Notes: generated from the letters alone by a model not told the origin. A stretch of 64,000 nucleotides of DNA from Varroa destructor (GCF_002443255.2 NW_019211454.1:54925823-54989822); one strand, 5' to 3'; shown: positions 26,301-40,184, counted from the first letter of the stretch. Translations and numbers: made by a program.

Positions 26301-28500
26301 AACACGCCGATCTTGATTAAGACTAGTTTCGCATCGGCTCTGCAGCGATCTTGATCAGTGAGGGGTAGCGTCAGTACGGTCGTATAAACTCTAGAGTCTT
26401 TCCTGGTGTTCTATAATTCATGAACTCTAGAATCGTCGTCAGTTGCCCACCGATTCTCTCATACGACAATCGTTCAAGCCGAACCATTATTTTGTATCGT
26501 GCTGACATATAATACAAACTTTTTCAATATATAATTGTAGTATTCAGCTAGCTCAACTTAGACCTCGATAACCAGTGCAGGAGTATTGAAAGTTACCCTG
26601 TGCCTACGCGGCCTAAGATGCTCATTAATTAATCGTATCTTCACAGACATACTGATATCTTATTATTATATCGTCGTCATCTTCATTTCATGTTTGTCAC
26701 GCGTGCAATATCAAATATTATTCACGGGTAAATGTTCCTATGTTGATATTTTAATATCTATTTACGTATGTATGCATTGAAACTCTAACTGGTTTAATGA
26801 CTGTTACGCCCTTTACTCTTCAAAGATGGAAAATTTATTTCGACTTTTTGTATCACTCGTTTGCTCTTTTTGCTACTATTATTATTTATACTATTGTCAA
26901 AAATCTCACAGAGCAAAAATTAATAGATACCTATTTATCAAGACTCAATTGATACGCTATAGACTAATTCCTCTTTAATTTCATATATTTTGCTGCCGTT
27001 TCACCATGTCAAATCGTCTCAAAGGCAAATAAAACAATTTTATGTGAGAGACACACAGTATAGTTTTTCGCTTTATGTCGGTTTGTGAGTTAATATCAGC
27101 CAGTTGTTTCGTAGCGGGACCTTTCAGTAGCTGCAAAGCTCAGGGATATCTTACACGTGGAGAATACGGGGCATCGTCCCTTATGTAAACCAGTTCAAAC
27201 ATACAGTTCAATCTGTTACTCGATTACGACATCGATTCTGAGCTGTGTACACAACTGTTGCTTAATGCTGTTCATCAGGACAGGGTACTTGTCCTGTAAA
27301 GGATACGGCCATATTGAAAAGCTGATGAACACCTGGCCTGTACGCTCTTCCCATTTGTCGTGACCGCAAACGGCGATGCGCTCAATTATTCGTAGGCTTA
27401 TCGAAATCTGCTAATTGTTTTAGATATGAGACAAGATTAGGAGCACTCTAGCAGGCACGATAGTAGGCAAACCTTCGTACGTCTTACGCAATCAGCAACG
27501 TAACATTAATGAGGGTTAAACGTATTTCTAGAGAACCTTATTAACATCGTACTGAAGATCCTACCGGCTCACCTGTCCCCCGAAATATTTCCGTCAACCT
27601 ATAAGAACTGAAGTTCAGACAAAGCAGCCACTTAGAAAAATCGCACGGACTAGCATTTTTCGGTGAAGGCTTCACACTTTTTGTTTACTTCGCTCACGGA
27701 ACAGCAGGTTAGTTATTAGGCCAGTCTTGAACTATCGGCTGGGGAAGTTCGGATTTAAGTGAGCTAATCTGCCTGCCTGTACTGTGTGTTGCCGAGTTCA
27801 CTGATCACGTACGACGTACAGCATAGATAACATTCCAACATCACTCACCTAGAGCTTCGAAAAGCTTCAGTTTAAATCAAAGAACAAGGCCTTGGTCGCC
27901 GATAGATAAGAGCACATTTGGCTATTAGTTTTTTATATTTTATAAAATAGAGCCTCAAAATTCAACAGGAGGTAGGTTGCAGGTGCTTAGGCTTATACAT
28001 TTTATATTATCTATTCTATGAACGTTCAACAGCTTCGACTGTTCACGCCCAAGTGTATTGTGGATCTTGGACGAGGGTTTAATGAGACGTATCTTCGTGA
28101 AGCCGTTGCACACTTCCGAGAGCTGAATTCGTAGAACAAGTTTTTTGCAACGGCATGTTTGAATTATTATACGTCTATTAATTTATATTTCTCTGCAGCA
28201 CTTTATCTGCATCCTAAAGGAAAAAGATAACAATTTCGGTGAAGTTACCAGCGGTTGTAAAAATCTGTGTGTTGACAGATGGATAGTGAGTACAGCACTG
28301 TCTGTTCAGGAAGCTATATGATAACACGCTGAAAACCGGTTCATACATTCATAGAAAAAACATTTCGAATGTATTTAAGGTCAGATCATTGACCTCCAAT
28401 AGTTTATTTGACAATGAGAAAGGTACCCATTTACGAAGAGTTATATGCTAACATAGAAGTTAAAGCATATTGTATATTCCAATTGAATGCATGTGGTTGT
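23400..28500. other. Non-coding; no gene seen
   Basis: Includes a T11 run at 24765-24775, ACGATACCACGATA near 25656-25669, and an AT-rich stretch 26.5-27.1 kb. From 27.4 to 29.8 kb there is essentially no open frame above 60 codons. Confidence 0.7.
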
Positions 28501-28720
28501 AAATTAAGGCTAAGATATATATAAAAGGAGGTTATAATTCCACGCATTTCCTTTCGGAACCTTTCGAAAATTTTGTGTTATTTTTTTTATTTCGTCGCAA
28601 AAAATTTGGATTTTAGAAACTGACTAAGGAGTGATCTGTCATACAAAAAAATCAATAGTGACTGACCGACGGGAAAAGGATTCCTTTTCTGTATTGATAA
28701 ATTCCGTCATGGAAATAAAC

Positions 28721-28731
28721 AAAAAAAAAAA
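28721..28731. repeat. A11 homopolymer
   Basis: Eleven consecutive A, in a stretch (28550-28770) unusually full of short A and T runs. Confidence 0.95.
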
Positions 28732-29070
28732 GGGAACATTTTTTTCAAAGCAATTTTTTTCAATTTAGAAGTGTTTCTAAGTTTTTAGAGAGTTGGACGT
28801 TCACCAGACGATAGGTTTGCAATACGTACTAAATTTATTCTAGAAAACAATTTACTTCTCCAACAAACGAGTGCTAAATACTAATCATCGGAGTGTATCC
28901 GATTGTTAGAGTGAATGGCTGGATGCTAGAGCCACTTCGCGTAGCACACTAAGAGACGTTTAGAGACGAAACACTTTATATAGACAATAAAGAGCTATCG
29001 AGTCCAAGTATGGTTTAGTCAAGAAATGCGCATGCGGTAACCATGTCGTACACCCACTCACTTTGGACAG

Positions 29071-29090
29071 ATATAATATATATATTATAT
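29071..29090. repeat. 20-bp perfect AT palindrome
   Basis: ATATAATATATATATTATAT is identical to its reverse complement. It is AT-only, so easy melting or cruciform extrusion is possible; no function is implied. Confidence 0.95.
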
Positions 29091-31589
29091 ATAGTGTAAG
29101 GGAAAATTCGGAGAGACCCATTGATCTAACTGATGTATAACTAAATCGATATAAATGTATTTACCTTTGTCGATGTTATTTGCTTTACTACACTTTCTAG
29201 TTAGGCTGATTTAATAACTCGAGAGAACTTGCATATTGTAGCGTCAGGATCATCTGCTATTTCCAGACTTCAAATGTAGAGGAATCCTGTCTAAAAGAAA
29301 CCATCTCTGATTAAAGGCCTTGGCGTTAGCGAAAAACCCAGGCACTTCCAATAGTTTATTGTTATACGCCCACTGTTTAGAGCGACTATAGTAACTACCC
29401 TTGCTACAGGAACTACCTGCCTACATACTTTGAGCGTTCGAAATACCAAGTAGCATCAGCCGTCCTGAACCACCTTTGACCTAAGCTGCCCGGTTCGGCC
29501 TCTGTTTTGTGCGTTCATTACCCATAGCTTTCTATCGGATCTAGGCATCGTTGGCTCGCCCGTAGTTTTGTTTTTTTGCAATGAACAAAAGTAGATGCAA
29601 GAGGCGGGCTCCGGGCTGTGGGGTGCAAATGTTGTAGGCTTGGTCGACGCTTCGCCTCTTTCTTCATCGCTGCTTCCATTGCGATGTTGGATGGCAGCTG
29701 CTTACCTATCTGTTCTTGTAGAGCTGCTATTATATCTGGTCGACTAAGTAGGCTGAAAGGCTCCCGTTCAGGTAGTTCACCTTGACTGTGCAGGTGGTCC
29801 GTTCTGACTGAACTACTATATCATTCATCTTCGATTCGTGTTTGTTTATTTCTCATTTTATTTACCTTCCCTCTTCGCTTTCCCAGCCAGAAAGCCTTGC
29901 TTAATGCTCGCTCAGTGTTTTCATAGGTATCCCGCGTGCGCAACGGCTTTCGGCTACCGTTCGCTGCCCCTACTGACTTACTTGATCAACATTTGTAGCT
30001 GTTTCGTAGGCTTGAAAATGTCAATTTACTACGTTAGTAGTGTAGCGGTACTGTCTATGTATATTTTTATACGTCGCCTGCGGCTAGCGGAATCGAATCA
30101 GCCTGTCTAACCGTCTAGTCGACCAACCCAGCATGGCTGACTGTTTGCCTGCAGGGACATCAACGATATTTATTATAAAATAACTTGCGGTAACGGTGAT
30201 GACGATGGTGGTAGCGATGCCAACGGTATAAGGATCTTTTGGTACGATGGTCCGCATTTGTTTAGCGTTTAGGTACCGTATATTACTCCCACAGTCGACT
30301 GTCGAAACGGGGCAGCTTTCGATTGTTTAACACATTCACAACATCCTAAGCTGTTCGCGTTTTTTACATTCAACCTGGCCGATGCGCTCGAAGTCTAATG
30401 AAGCGGCTAACTTGTGATACTCCAACTTATGCTGCAATTCTGATACTGCTGCGTGCAACGATAGAAATATGTTTTGCAAGTGACCGAATGCTCGATAGAT
30501 GCCATAGGCAGAACATGCGGTTTCGGCCTAAGTTAACTGTCATTAAACGGTCAAATAAGCCAAGATCTAATTTGCAAGTCAGTACAAATGGAGTGGAATG
30601 TGCTTATAGGAGTTCGTGCTGGGTCTGGTTCGGCGGACGGTTCGGGCCGCCAGCCATTGGCCCGCCAATCTCGTTAAGCTGAATGCTGCGACGGTCGCGG
30701 AGACTGGAAACGTTCTTTCCGCTTGCACCCTTTCGCATCCCTCTTTTGTTCGGCGTTGGCTGACCACTCCTGGTAGTTTACGTACCCATCCCATACATGG
30801 TGGCGTTACACAAAGCCGCCGACTGCCAATTCCTCGCCTCGAGTGACGGGGAATTCTATTTGCTTCATTCGCGCTGCACCAGCATGTCGTTGCCAGTCAG
30901 CATTCTGCTAAGGTCTAGTGGCAGCGGTCAGTGGAAAAAGGCAAAGGGCAGGGAGATTGAGGATCGGGGGGCGTAGGACAAAGGGAATGCCCTAGGAGGT
31001 CTGTCTCATTGTGCAGAAGCCCACTTAGTGAACGTTTAATACCTACACTGCCTCGCCTGGTCTCCTTTTGCCGTAAAGACGCTCGTGCTGCGGTCTGGCT
31101 GCTAGCGGGTTGTTTGAGCCAGTCAAGCCCACCGGCCAGCAAGCGAACAACCGGCCGGGATCGGGACAATCATATGCCCCAACCTTCCAGGTCAATACAA
31201 TCATGTGCCTTCGTTCTTCTATCTTCTCGGCAGCGTTCCTGGAAATTTCGGCAATGACTCGGCTTGATTCACCGCTACTGCGATGTTGCTAGTGTTGAAT
31301 CTAAGCCTTCATTGACAGCTACTGTTCGGTGATGGTGGCGACGACTGGCTTTTCTGTCGCTACATCCTTCTGCTAGTTTTGTGCTTCAACGAGCTGGAAT
31401 TTCTAATAATTGAGCAAGCAGCCAGCCACCCAGAAAGGCAGCGAGGGCATTGTGTGACGAACGGACATTGAAGCGTACGTACTGCAAAGAGGAAGACCCG
31501 ACTCCCATTATATGTCCGTCCGTCGTTGCAAAAAGAAGGGGGAACGGCTACACAGACTCAAGGTACCCGAGGCAGCTAGCCAGCTGATA

Positions 31590-31681
31590 AAACACACATT
31601 CACACTTACACATTCGTACATATTGACATTCATATACAAACATACAGACATCCAGACACATCCATACGTACAAGCACATTC
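31590..31681. repeat. Degenerate ACA-rich low-complexity repeat
   Basis: About 90 bp of irregular repeats built from CACA, ACATTC, CATACA and ACATCCA words. It looks like a decayed CA/CATA microsatellite. Open frames across it on both strands (His/Thr-rich on plus, Cys/Met/Tyr-rich on minus) are composition artefacts. Confidence 0.85.
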
Positions 31682-31982
31682 GATAACCCATGTTAGAACA
31701 GTTGAGAAAGGAAATATAGGGGTTGAAAGGAGCTGAAGCGGCTAAGACTTCTGCCTGGATAAACACGCTTTCAGCCTTACCACCGGGCGCGTCCACAAGC
31801 AACGTATACGCCGCGAGAATCAAGAAGCAGATTTGATGCAGGGGCAGCTTCGTGCTGGGGTCACCCCATTTTCAAGGCCGGGTGAGAGAAACGGGGAGAA
31901 ACAAGATTTCTGACGTCCGGGCTTTTGAGGAGGAGGTGGCGCCGCAAAAAGGCAAGGGCAGTTGGTGAAGCAAAAAGAGAAA

Positions 31983-32012
31983 CAGGGAGACAGAGCTCTC
32001 TCTGTCTCCCTG
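31983..32012. repeat. Perfect hairpin, 13-bp stem and 4-nt loop
   Basis: CAGGGAGACAGAG (31983-31995), loop CTCT, then its exact reverse complement (32000-32012). The stem is purine-rich on one side and pyrimidine-rich on the other. No following T-run, so it does not look like a bacterial-style terminator. Confidence 0.95.
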
Positions 32013-33930
32013 AACGCTTACTGCATGGTAATCAACATCAGAGTAATACGAACAGCAACTTGACGTGACGCGAACTCCCACACGAATCGTGTACGTAACT
32101 AGCGATTACGTCAGGTAATGGTGGAGTTGGTGTAGGGTAAGACTGTCGTTCTATCTTAGATGCACAAAAACCGTACTTGTCTGGGCGCCTGAAGGTGCAC
32201 TTATGTCAACATAAGAAGTCAAATACTCGTCTAGAATGTCAACAATGCTGAAACGTGACTCACGTGTCTACAATATCTGCAACAATAACAGCAATAGAAA
32301 TTAGTGCAAATACCCGCAGATGAATGGAATCCACAAGTTCGACCTGCGAAGAGGACAACGGGATAAAAGGGAACCTACAGTTCACTGGAAACGGGTCTGA
32401 TCTTGCTAGAAAGCCTACATGAACTTGCCCTGTCATCGCCACAGGCAACAGGACAGGCTAAATTAGTGCCTTAAAAACATGACTAGCTTAAAGTCCATCT
32501 ATTGCGGTCATTTCAAAAGATAAATTTAATTTGGCGTTAGCTGTTGCTTGCTCCATCTGTCGTTTCAGCTTGCCTGATCTCTTGTAGTTTCCTGCCTGCT
32601 GTTCTATAGAACTTCATACCGCTACGTTCTCATAGACTGTCTGCATTTCGGCATTGCACGCTGCAAACGTCTATCTAACGCCACCGTTGTTCCTGGTAGC
32701 CATCATCGCAATTGTCTGACTAGACGACTAATACATTACGAATGAACAAGGCACGCGCACGGGGTCCCAAAATCTTTTTCTGTGGCGAGCCTATGGTACT
32801 ACACAGATCTCCGCCATACTGCATTCGTGGCTTTGTAAGTGGACTGCTACTAAAGTCATGAACCGTGGTGTCCTGTAGATAACGCCTTGAAATATATTTA
32901 GTATTTTGTTCGAAACACTGCATGACCAAGGCTAAGTTTGTTAAATTGACTGTATTCTCGACAAGAAAGTCGTTTAAATATTTGTAGCTAAATTTGCTAA
33001 CCTAAACTAGTGATTTGTTTGAATAACACAGAAAATCTAAGCTATGCCCAGAATAATCGCGTTTTGAAATGTGGGATATAAATTTCTGCTTATTCTTAAT
33101 AAGCAAAAGGAAGCCTAAAACAAGAGAAAGGATTATCGTCTTGCAGAGCACGCATAAAGTTGACCTAATTTTTATTTGATACTACACTGTACTCTGGGGG
33201 TTTCGTTAGCTCTATTGGCTACAGCGGACTATCCAGATATGTCCAGGGGAGTTGTATTGTTTACATTGTAGAGACCATCTTCACAGAAATGACTATTAAA
33301 ATGGTGGATATTATACTATGCGAATACTATACCTATGTTTCCCGACAATTTTTGCCTATATTTTGCAGATAGTTGCAAAATGGCGATTTTTCTCCGTTGC
33401 CAGCATCCCTTCATCAATGCATCGCTTGATATCGCACTAATCTATTTCGGGTCACACAGTGGATTAAGCTATTTATGAAACCTACTGCGTGCGCATGGAA
33501 TAATACCACTTTGAAAACCGTCGTCAAGGGTGACAACAAGAAAACCTTGTATTAATTCTTCACGCATATTAAGTCAAATACCTAAAATCTATTATGAACC
33601 AGGAGTTATGTACCAAGAAGAGTTAAATATATGATTCGAAAAGCCACGTTGAAACATAACTGAAAACGTTATAGGTTATGGAAAAGTATCGATAAGATTG
33701 GGCCAATTTACAGTGGCTTACTGTTAGAGGTCACTTACTCTCCGTACTGGAATGGAATTGCTGATGCGATAATCTACCTCAATTCATAACCCCTAATAAA
33801 ATATAAGAGCAGCAGAAAAGTCACTCTTGGAACTCCTGAAAAATGTGCTATAATTAATTGTAAACAAGCAGTGGCTCAGGGAAGCGATATCAAGCTTTGA
33901 TGCATTTTGTGAAATAAGAAGAATTAGGTA

Positions 33931-33950
33931 TATTATTATGATGATGATGT
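33931..33950. repeat. (TAT)n/(GAT)n compound microsatellite
   Basis: TATTATTATGATGATGATG, which forms the tail of the retroposon-like 3' end described for 33931-34035. Confidence 0.9.
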
Positions 33951-34035
33951 TTAACATTTGACCGCAGTCCTACCCTACCAGGCAAACCAAGCGGGAGACA
34001 ATACCAAACGTCGAAAGGCGTTACGGTAAACCACT
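33931..34035 (-). repeat. Probable retroposon 3' end with trinucleotide tail
   Basis: Read on the minus strand, a stretch of mixed sequence ends in GGTCAAATGTTAAACATCATCATCATAATAATA: a GTTAAAC-type 3' end followed by ATC and then AAT repeats. Many invertebrate SINEs and LINEs end in a conserved short 3' block followed by a short tandem repeat instead of poly(A), and this has that shape. The 5' part (toward 34100) shows no tRNA-like box or reverse transcriptase reading, so the family is unknown. The tail could also be a plain (ATG)n/(TAT)n microsatellite. Confidence 0.35.
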
Positions 34036-36840
34036 TGAAATTGCGTAAGCAGAATATTTGTTAAGTAATGTTTTTTTTTGCCTATCGTCCTGTATCAAGC
34101 TTCAAATATGTGTTCATATAAGTTGAGAGATTCGCTTTCTTTCCACAGAAAATCCATGTTCTAACCATAAATGACGGACTTACAAAATTTTACAAGTTTC
34201 ATTTTACAGACCTTTTGTCATGTCTGCTAAACGGGACAATGTCCGTAAAGCCATTGACGATCCTGTATGCTTGTAATTAAAAATTATACTGTTCTTTATA
34301 TATATTCTTAATAGGTGTACGTGAATCCTTTTTAAATATTATGTTTTAATGTGTCATTTCATATCTCCGTAGTACTTTAATTTTTTAGGAAGTGAACTCA
34401 ATGTATTATATGGAACATGCACATGTCAAGCTATCATGAAGTGACATTATAGCCTACCTTTGAAGAAAATTAGCTTCATACTATCCAGTGATATGCGAAC
34501 TTCATAATTATTACAGCCTTATCTTGCCTCGGGCTTTATCTTGTTTTTGACGTCTATTCTATTCTAGGTCTAACAATATGTGAGCTTTGACCCATTCTGA
34601 ATTATAATCGAGAGAGTTCCGAGTAGCTTTCTGAGTAGGATTTCATACACTGAACTCAACAATCCAGATCGTAAGTTTGTAACATCTATCAACTTTTTTT
34701 TGTCGTCTATACTATATGACGGCAACTATGGAGCTACTAAAGAAGAAATGTCTTTCGACCATCAAGTTGTTTGGTGGATCGCCTACCGATTTCCTTCAGC
34801 TACTGCAATGCTATCATTTTTCTTTCTTTTCGCATATGACTTCCTTTTCCTCTTCAGTGGACTATGAAGCCTTCTTAGCCAGCTAGCTGTCCTTCATACA
34901 TTTGTTTACATGCACAGACTGTACAGATCCGGTCGCCCAACTTCTCCCCCTTTGAATGACTACTATAACTTATACTGTTACTGCTGCGGCAATATTGGAA
35001 CGCTTCTAGGTTAGCAGAAACACGTGGGTAGAGCATTGAGGAAGGTCCATGCCATCAAATAACTGAACCGCTAACCTTTTTGTCTCTAAGAATGGTTGAA
35101 AGGGGAACGATGGAAGACCGCCTTTTCGTTGAAAGGTTTCTCTTCAGGATACGTCCTTTTTTTGGTCGGCGGCGATACCTCATATGCCCACATTCCTGCC
35201 TGTCTTTCACACTTACTCTAATATATCGCCCCACCTATAGCGGTGCACTGTAGCTGCATCGGTAGCTCTTAAAGTAGTACACTCATATAGGCATCAACGC
35301 ACACACGCAGTTCCTTTTCCGGTGTTCGCTCTGTCTCTAACCGGCCCATCGTCCTTACATTTGATATACCTTTATGCCTAGACTGGCAGTCTAGCAAACC
35401 GTCAGGCCTGCTAGGCGCACGTAACAGCGATGGATAGATGGATAGGGCTATTTTCGAAAAAGCTACAACTGCGATAACTAGCGCTTGGTAGAACATTGCA
35501 TTGCACTAACCTGCCATGTATGCTTACTCCAAGTGGATTCCCATGTTAGCCCATGCGCTCCATGCAACTACCTCGCACCTTTTTGGCGGCTCGTTCAACC
35601 CAGAACTTCGTCCAAGCAAGATTGTAAGGTGCTCTAGGGCTTCTTTGGGACGTCTAGATTCTCTCACCTGATAAGGTTTTTCTACCCCAGGTAAAGGACT
35701 ACTAGCAACAGTGGAAAGCAGTGTTTAGTCCGGCCAACTGTTTACTCCAGTCTCAACTTCCCACAGCATCATCTGTTTCGATAATCATGTTCGCCTCCAC
35801 AAATTTCTTTTTATCCGTCACTTTCTTACAGGTTAACTACTTACCATTCTCGAACTTGGCTTTCCTAATTCATTTAGAATGGCGTGACGACTGCCAAATG
35901 CTCTCCCGTGGTTCGTCCACTTAAATCAGAGCAGCGTGTCGAAGTCAGCGGAGCACAATTCATCTTATTAGGGTCCTCCAAAATAATGGCCGCCAATAGA
36001 TGTTCCACCTTGTCGGCTAAAAACACTAGTGCTTGAATCGTTTGTGCCCAGTTTCGCTGCTAAAGGACGACGGTCTCGGTGGCAGACATCAGCTTTGTAG
36101 AGGCAGAAAGCTTTAGAACTTTGGTAATTTTTTCCCAAACGCACGACAACGCCTACTGGCTATGCTAGAGAGTAAGCCCTTCGATACAGATGAAGTAAAT
36201 GTATTTGAGGTGTGACCGCGTCGGGTAATATCTTACCTACTATTACATACAGCATGTATTAGATTACCACGATGGGATGGATGCCGGTCTTCCCTTAGAA
36301 AGAACATGTTTCTGGGCCCTACTTTAAAAAATTATTTAGCCATCTTACAGGGTAAGCCTTAGCAAAGGCTTAAGTTCTATCACGAAAGTGCATAAAGGTC
36401 AATCCATTCTCAACATAAAGTAAACGTATAATATAGTAATAGTTCGACCCACGAGCTAAGCGTTAGCCCAGGAATTTTGCAATTAGGACCCTCAAATTTT
36501 ATTATTATCGTTATTATAAGCTATCTCTTATTGTTTTTCTGTTTACTCTAATTAAGCCACAGTAATGATAATCACTGTTGTGAAAAAATGTTTTCTTTCC
36601 TGCTTTTACCTATATGGTTACTTTCTACGTTTATCTCTGTATTTCTGTTATTTAAGTTGCTTGGCTTACAACCGCTTCGTCACTAATCTGACAAAAGTAT
36701 ACCTTCAGGTCATCCCCATTGATGTAGGGTGTTGATGTTTGCTAGACTAGTAGCTTAGTTAGCCAGCATCTGTGGCGCTTGTCTAATCCGTTTGGGTATG
36801 TAACCCATTCTGATTGCCTATGAAGCCTCTGGCTGTTCCC

Positions 36841-39240
36841 TACGTTGATGCTGCTCGTTTTGTCGCAGTTTCGGCAATTTTGTTACCACGAGCGTCACGC
36901 TTCCTTCCCCTCTGGTCATGCTCCTTCACTGAACAGTGTAGAGAGTACGAGCAACAGAAGCACTAGTCTCTTAAAGAAGAAACAAAAAAAGTCCGAGAAC
37001 AAAAGAAAAACGAGTAGAGCGTTAGATAGAGACAAAATGCTACTTGCAACAATAAGAGCAGCAGTAGCAACAACAAACTGAAAAAGACTAAAATCAGAAC
37101 ACAAAATCAACTTAAATGGCGCAAGCAGTAAAGGATGCTCGAAAAAAGGAGAGGCTACCCGAACACGACCTAACTGACGTTATAAGAAGAAGACTTACGC
37201 AGCTCCGTGCCTTGATTAGGCAGGTACCATCTTGTCGACAACCAAAAACAGCACCGTCATGTCTTTGGGGACCTCGATGGGGGACAGGCGCCAAAAGGTA
37301 AACGAAAGGGCGGGAATGAATGGCTAGCCGGCACATTCGAGCTACGTTGACTACGAATGTAACCAGAGATAAAACAGAAGGAAAAAGAACAAAATGCGTG
37401 AACGATGGAGAGAGCAAGAAAGGCGCAGGCCCTTCCAACTTCAGAAAGCGTCGCCTATTGCAATGTGAGACCACTGCCATTTGATTTTCCGCTTGTAACT
37501 GTAATGGTGATTGTTGTGAATGCAAGGAAGGCAGGCGTCCGGTCCTGGTTTACTACAGCTCTTTGTATTATCGGTGATAACGACGATGGTCTCTCTGGTG
37601 ATCGCCGGTTGTCATAAGGTGTAGTGGTTATGTCGTCCACCCAGTGTTAAGAAGCCCTCAGTTCATGAGAGTTGGCGACAGGTGATCTTGAAAAGAGCCA
37701 TAGTCGCGAAGGGTGGTGTCGCAGGCCAATCGATAAAGGGGGCACGAAGGAGGAGGGGCGCGACGGAAGCCAAAATAGGGGCGGCGAACGAGCGCGTAAT
37801 GGTGCCAGGGCGTGTCAGAACAGACACTTCTCACTTCGTTGTTATTGGCTACTAGATATCGGAAGACGAAATATTTCTGGGCCAACTAGCACAACATACG
37901 GGGAAATAAACCGACCTGTTGATCCCTATCTGTTCTTGTTGTATACCCTACCATTCGTCTATTATGAGAGGAGTCACTGAGGCATCCATTGTCGATAAGG
38001 GCTATAGTAGTCGTTAAACATAGAACACTTGAAACACAACGACTAGACAAATACAAATTACTTTTCCACCCTTTAACCATTCATGTTAATGATGACTTTT
38101 TACCTTCATGAGCTTAACGGCAATTATCTGTGAGTCGGCGAAGTCAACTGCCATCTCTGTCGATACCGCATTCGTTTTAACATGGATATAGAAAATGTGA
38201 AACCTAAAACCAACCTGCATAGGTTGACAAAACTTTAGCTGCCAGGCTATCTCGTCATTAAGAGTTTGCGATGTTGCTCATTTTTCTGCAGAATTTATAT
38301 CCAGTTTATCAAATGGATCATCTTTTGGTGCCGTTTTCCTAATTAAGCAATATTATGGAGGCCTCCCTCGGAATTTATACAGCTTACTTTATGTAACTTG
38401 TCACTTGGATAACTCGCGAAATCTTTAGAGTTTTCGCGGTAATTAGAAATGCAAAACTCGGTTCTCCAGAGTTGTCATTGCCCACATTATCGTTTGCCCA
38501 TACTTATCCGAATACCGATAGAGGAGATACTTCAATAAAAAACGCCTTTGATATAGCGTGCAATCGTTAAGGTTTCGTGCAAACTTCGTGCCAGCTAATG
38601 GTGCGAGTGAAAAGCTGGTAACCGTGAACTGCTTCCTCACATAGCTAAGCGACGTTAATTATGTAGTCAACATAAAAATATTCATATGACTGGTATAAAC
38701 ACAGCCAATATACGATGACTAATTCTCTTGTTGTCATTGGCACAATAGGACACGAAGCGTCTGCTCTTTTGTGTATGTCTACAAGGAGAAACACATTCTA
38801 TGTGTAACTTAGTTGAATCTGTAACTGAACTTTCATCATGGAAGTTTATTCAGGCTGAAGACTAGCTTGGCGAGAGCAGCAACTGTGAGGTATGAGCGTG
38901 GCTTTACAAAGTGAACCAATCTATTACGCCTACGCCTAGTCGATAACATAAAAGAGAGGAAAGTTGGCCTTATAAATGTGCTTCTGTGTATATTAAATAT
39001 AACTATTCGCTAAATTGTCCAGTGTTTCATACCTTATCTAAAGGTTCAGTAATGGTATTAGCCACTAGCCGTGTGGCCTGTCTTTAAAAAGAGACAGTTG
39101 AAACCAAGATAGGCCTAAGGTTAAAAGAAAAAGTTTACCAACAATACAGAAGTGGCACAACTAAGACATTGTAATATGCGTTACTTGCAAACGCGTTGTC
39201 CTTATTATGACTGTATTATAACTAACCGATTGACCATGGG
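36841..39240. other. Purine-rich patch and non-coding sequence
   Basis: From about 36940 to 37110 the plus strand is A/G-rich with few C or T. An ATG at 37116 opens a 61-codon frame starting MAQAVKDARKKERLPEHDL, charged and helix-like, with a possible CAG/GTACCA donor at 37224. There is no homology I can name. Confidence 0.55.
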
Positions 39241-40166
39241 CCTTTCTTGCCCGTACCGCTTTTTCAACCCCCGTTAGTCACTTCTGAGAGAGAAGATGAA
39301 GCCAGCCACGCAGTGGGCGAAGCTAACCAAAAAATCTACAAGTGCGAAAAATTGCAGGTCTGCGAAAACCATGTTTTGCTACCATTATCATCGTGCAGAA
39401 ATAGCAACAGATGCGCAATGTCTCCCAAGCATTTGGTTTAGGGAGGGTTCACAAGAGGAAAAAGCCGACAGAGACAGTAACAGACGAAAGGAACGAATCA
39501 GTTGACGCAGCAAACTAAGAAAAGAAACAATGAATTAGTGTTAACGAGGAATTGCGAAGACGTCGACCTGAAAGCTCTTCTGGATATTCATCGCTCATTG
39601 TAGAGGTCGGTCCTTTCCCTCTTATTCTTTCCTTACTCGAGGGAGGAAGGCAATAGGTGATGTGGAACGATAACGGGGGTCGCGCGATATTATGCCATCG
39701 CTGGCGAAACGAGCGAATGTGTATGTATATCTCTGAGACACGCACGTTTTTTTGAATAACGATCAGACAATGTAGCACACTAACGCGAAGAGTGCCAGCT
39801 AGCCACCCAGGACCCCACGACGCTTCACGAATGGCAGGACCCAGCCATGGACAAGTTCTTCTGGTGGGCAAGTGGGCTGTCAGACGAACGGGTTAGCACG
39901 GTCAAAAAAGCTAGCTTTCCTTATCATAGTATACTTTTACTCTTCCCTTTTTCCCTTGCTTCCTATTTTTGTTTCTTGCGCTTTCAAAGCAGCGATTTAA
40001 ACTGCATTGCGCTCATCTTCAACGCCTTCTAGTCCGGCTGCGCCCGTCTCGTACGTCCGCATCTGAACTGGCGGCGATTCTTTAAGGAAACATTGTGCCG
40101 CGGTGACAAAGCAGTCGACGCGGTTTACATTAGACATGCTTGGCCTAAACCTGAACGTCGAGAAGT

Positions 40167-40184
40167 GTGGCAGTGGCAGTGGCG
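40167..40184. repeat. (GTGGCA)3 tandem repeat
   Basis: Three hexamer units, the last with one change (GTGGCG). Confidence 0.9.

Larger units (their letters stand above)
28501..29480. other. AT-rich stretch with many A/T runs
   Basis: Repeated runs of 6-11 A or T and AAATTT words between 28550 and 28770, then the AT palindrome at 29071. No frame or RNA-like structure seen. Confidence 0.7.
29481..32450. other. GC-richer block; no gene seen
   Basis: Dense overlapping frames under 95 codons on both strands from 30.4 to 32.1 kb without recognisable domains. Contains the ACA-rich repeat and the 13-bp hairpin. Confidence 0.6.
32451..36840. other. AT-rich; almost free of open frames
   Basis: Between 32.93 and 35.27 kb neither strand has a frame of 60 codons, the longest such gap in the window. 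Contains the retroposon-like 3' end at 33.93 kb. 36.48-36.67 kb is T-rich with ATTATTATC words. Confidence 0.75.

Noticed and set aside
37116..37301. ATG-initiated charged helix-like frame with a possible donor site
   Set aside because: Only 61 codons, in an A/G-rich patch that favours Lys/Arg/Glu codons; the donor is weak.
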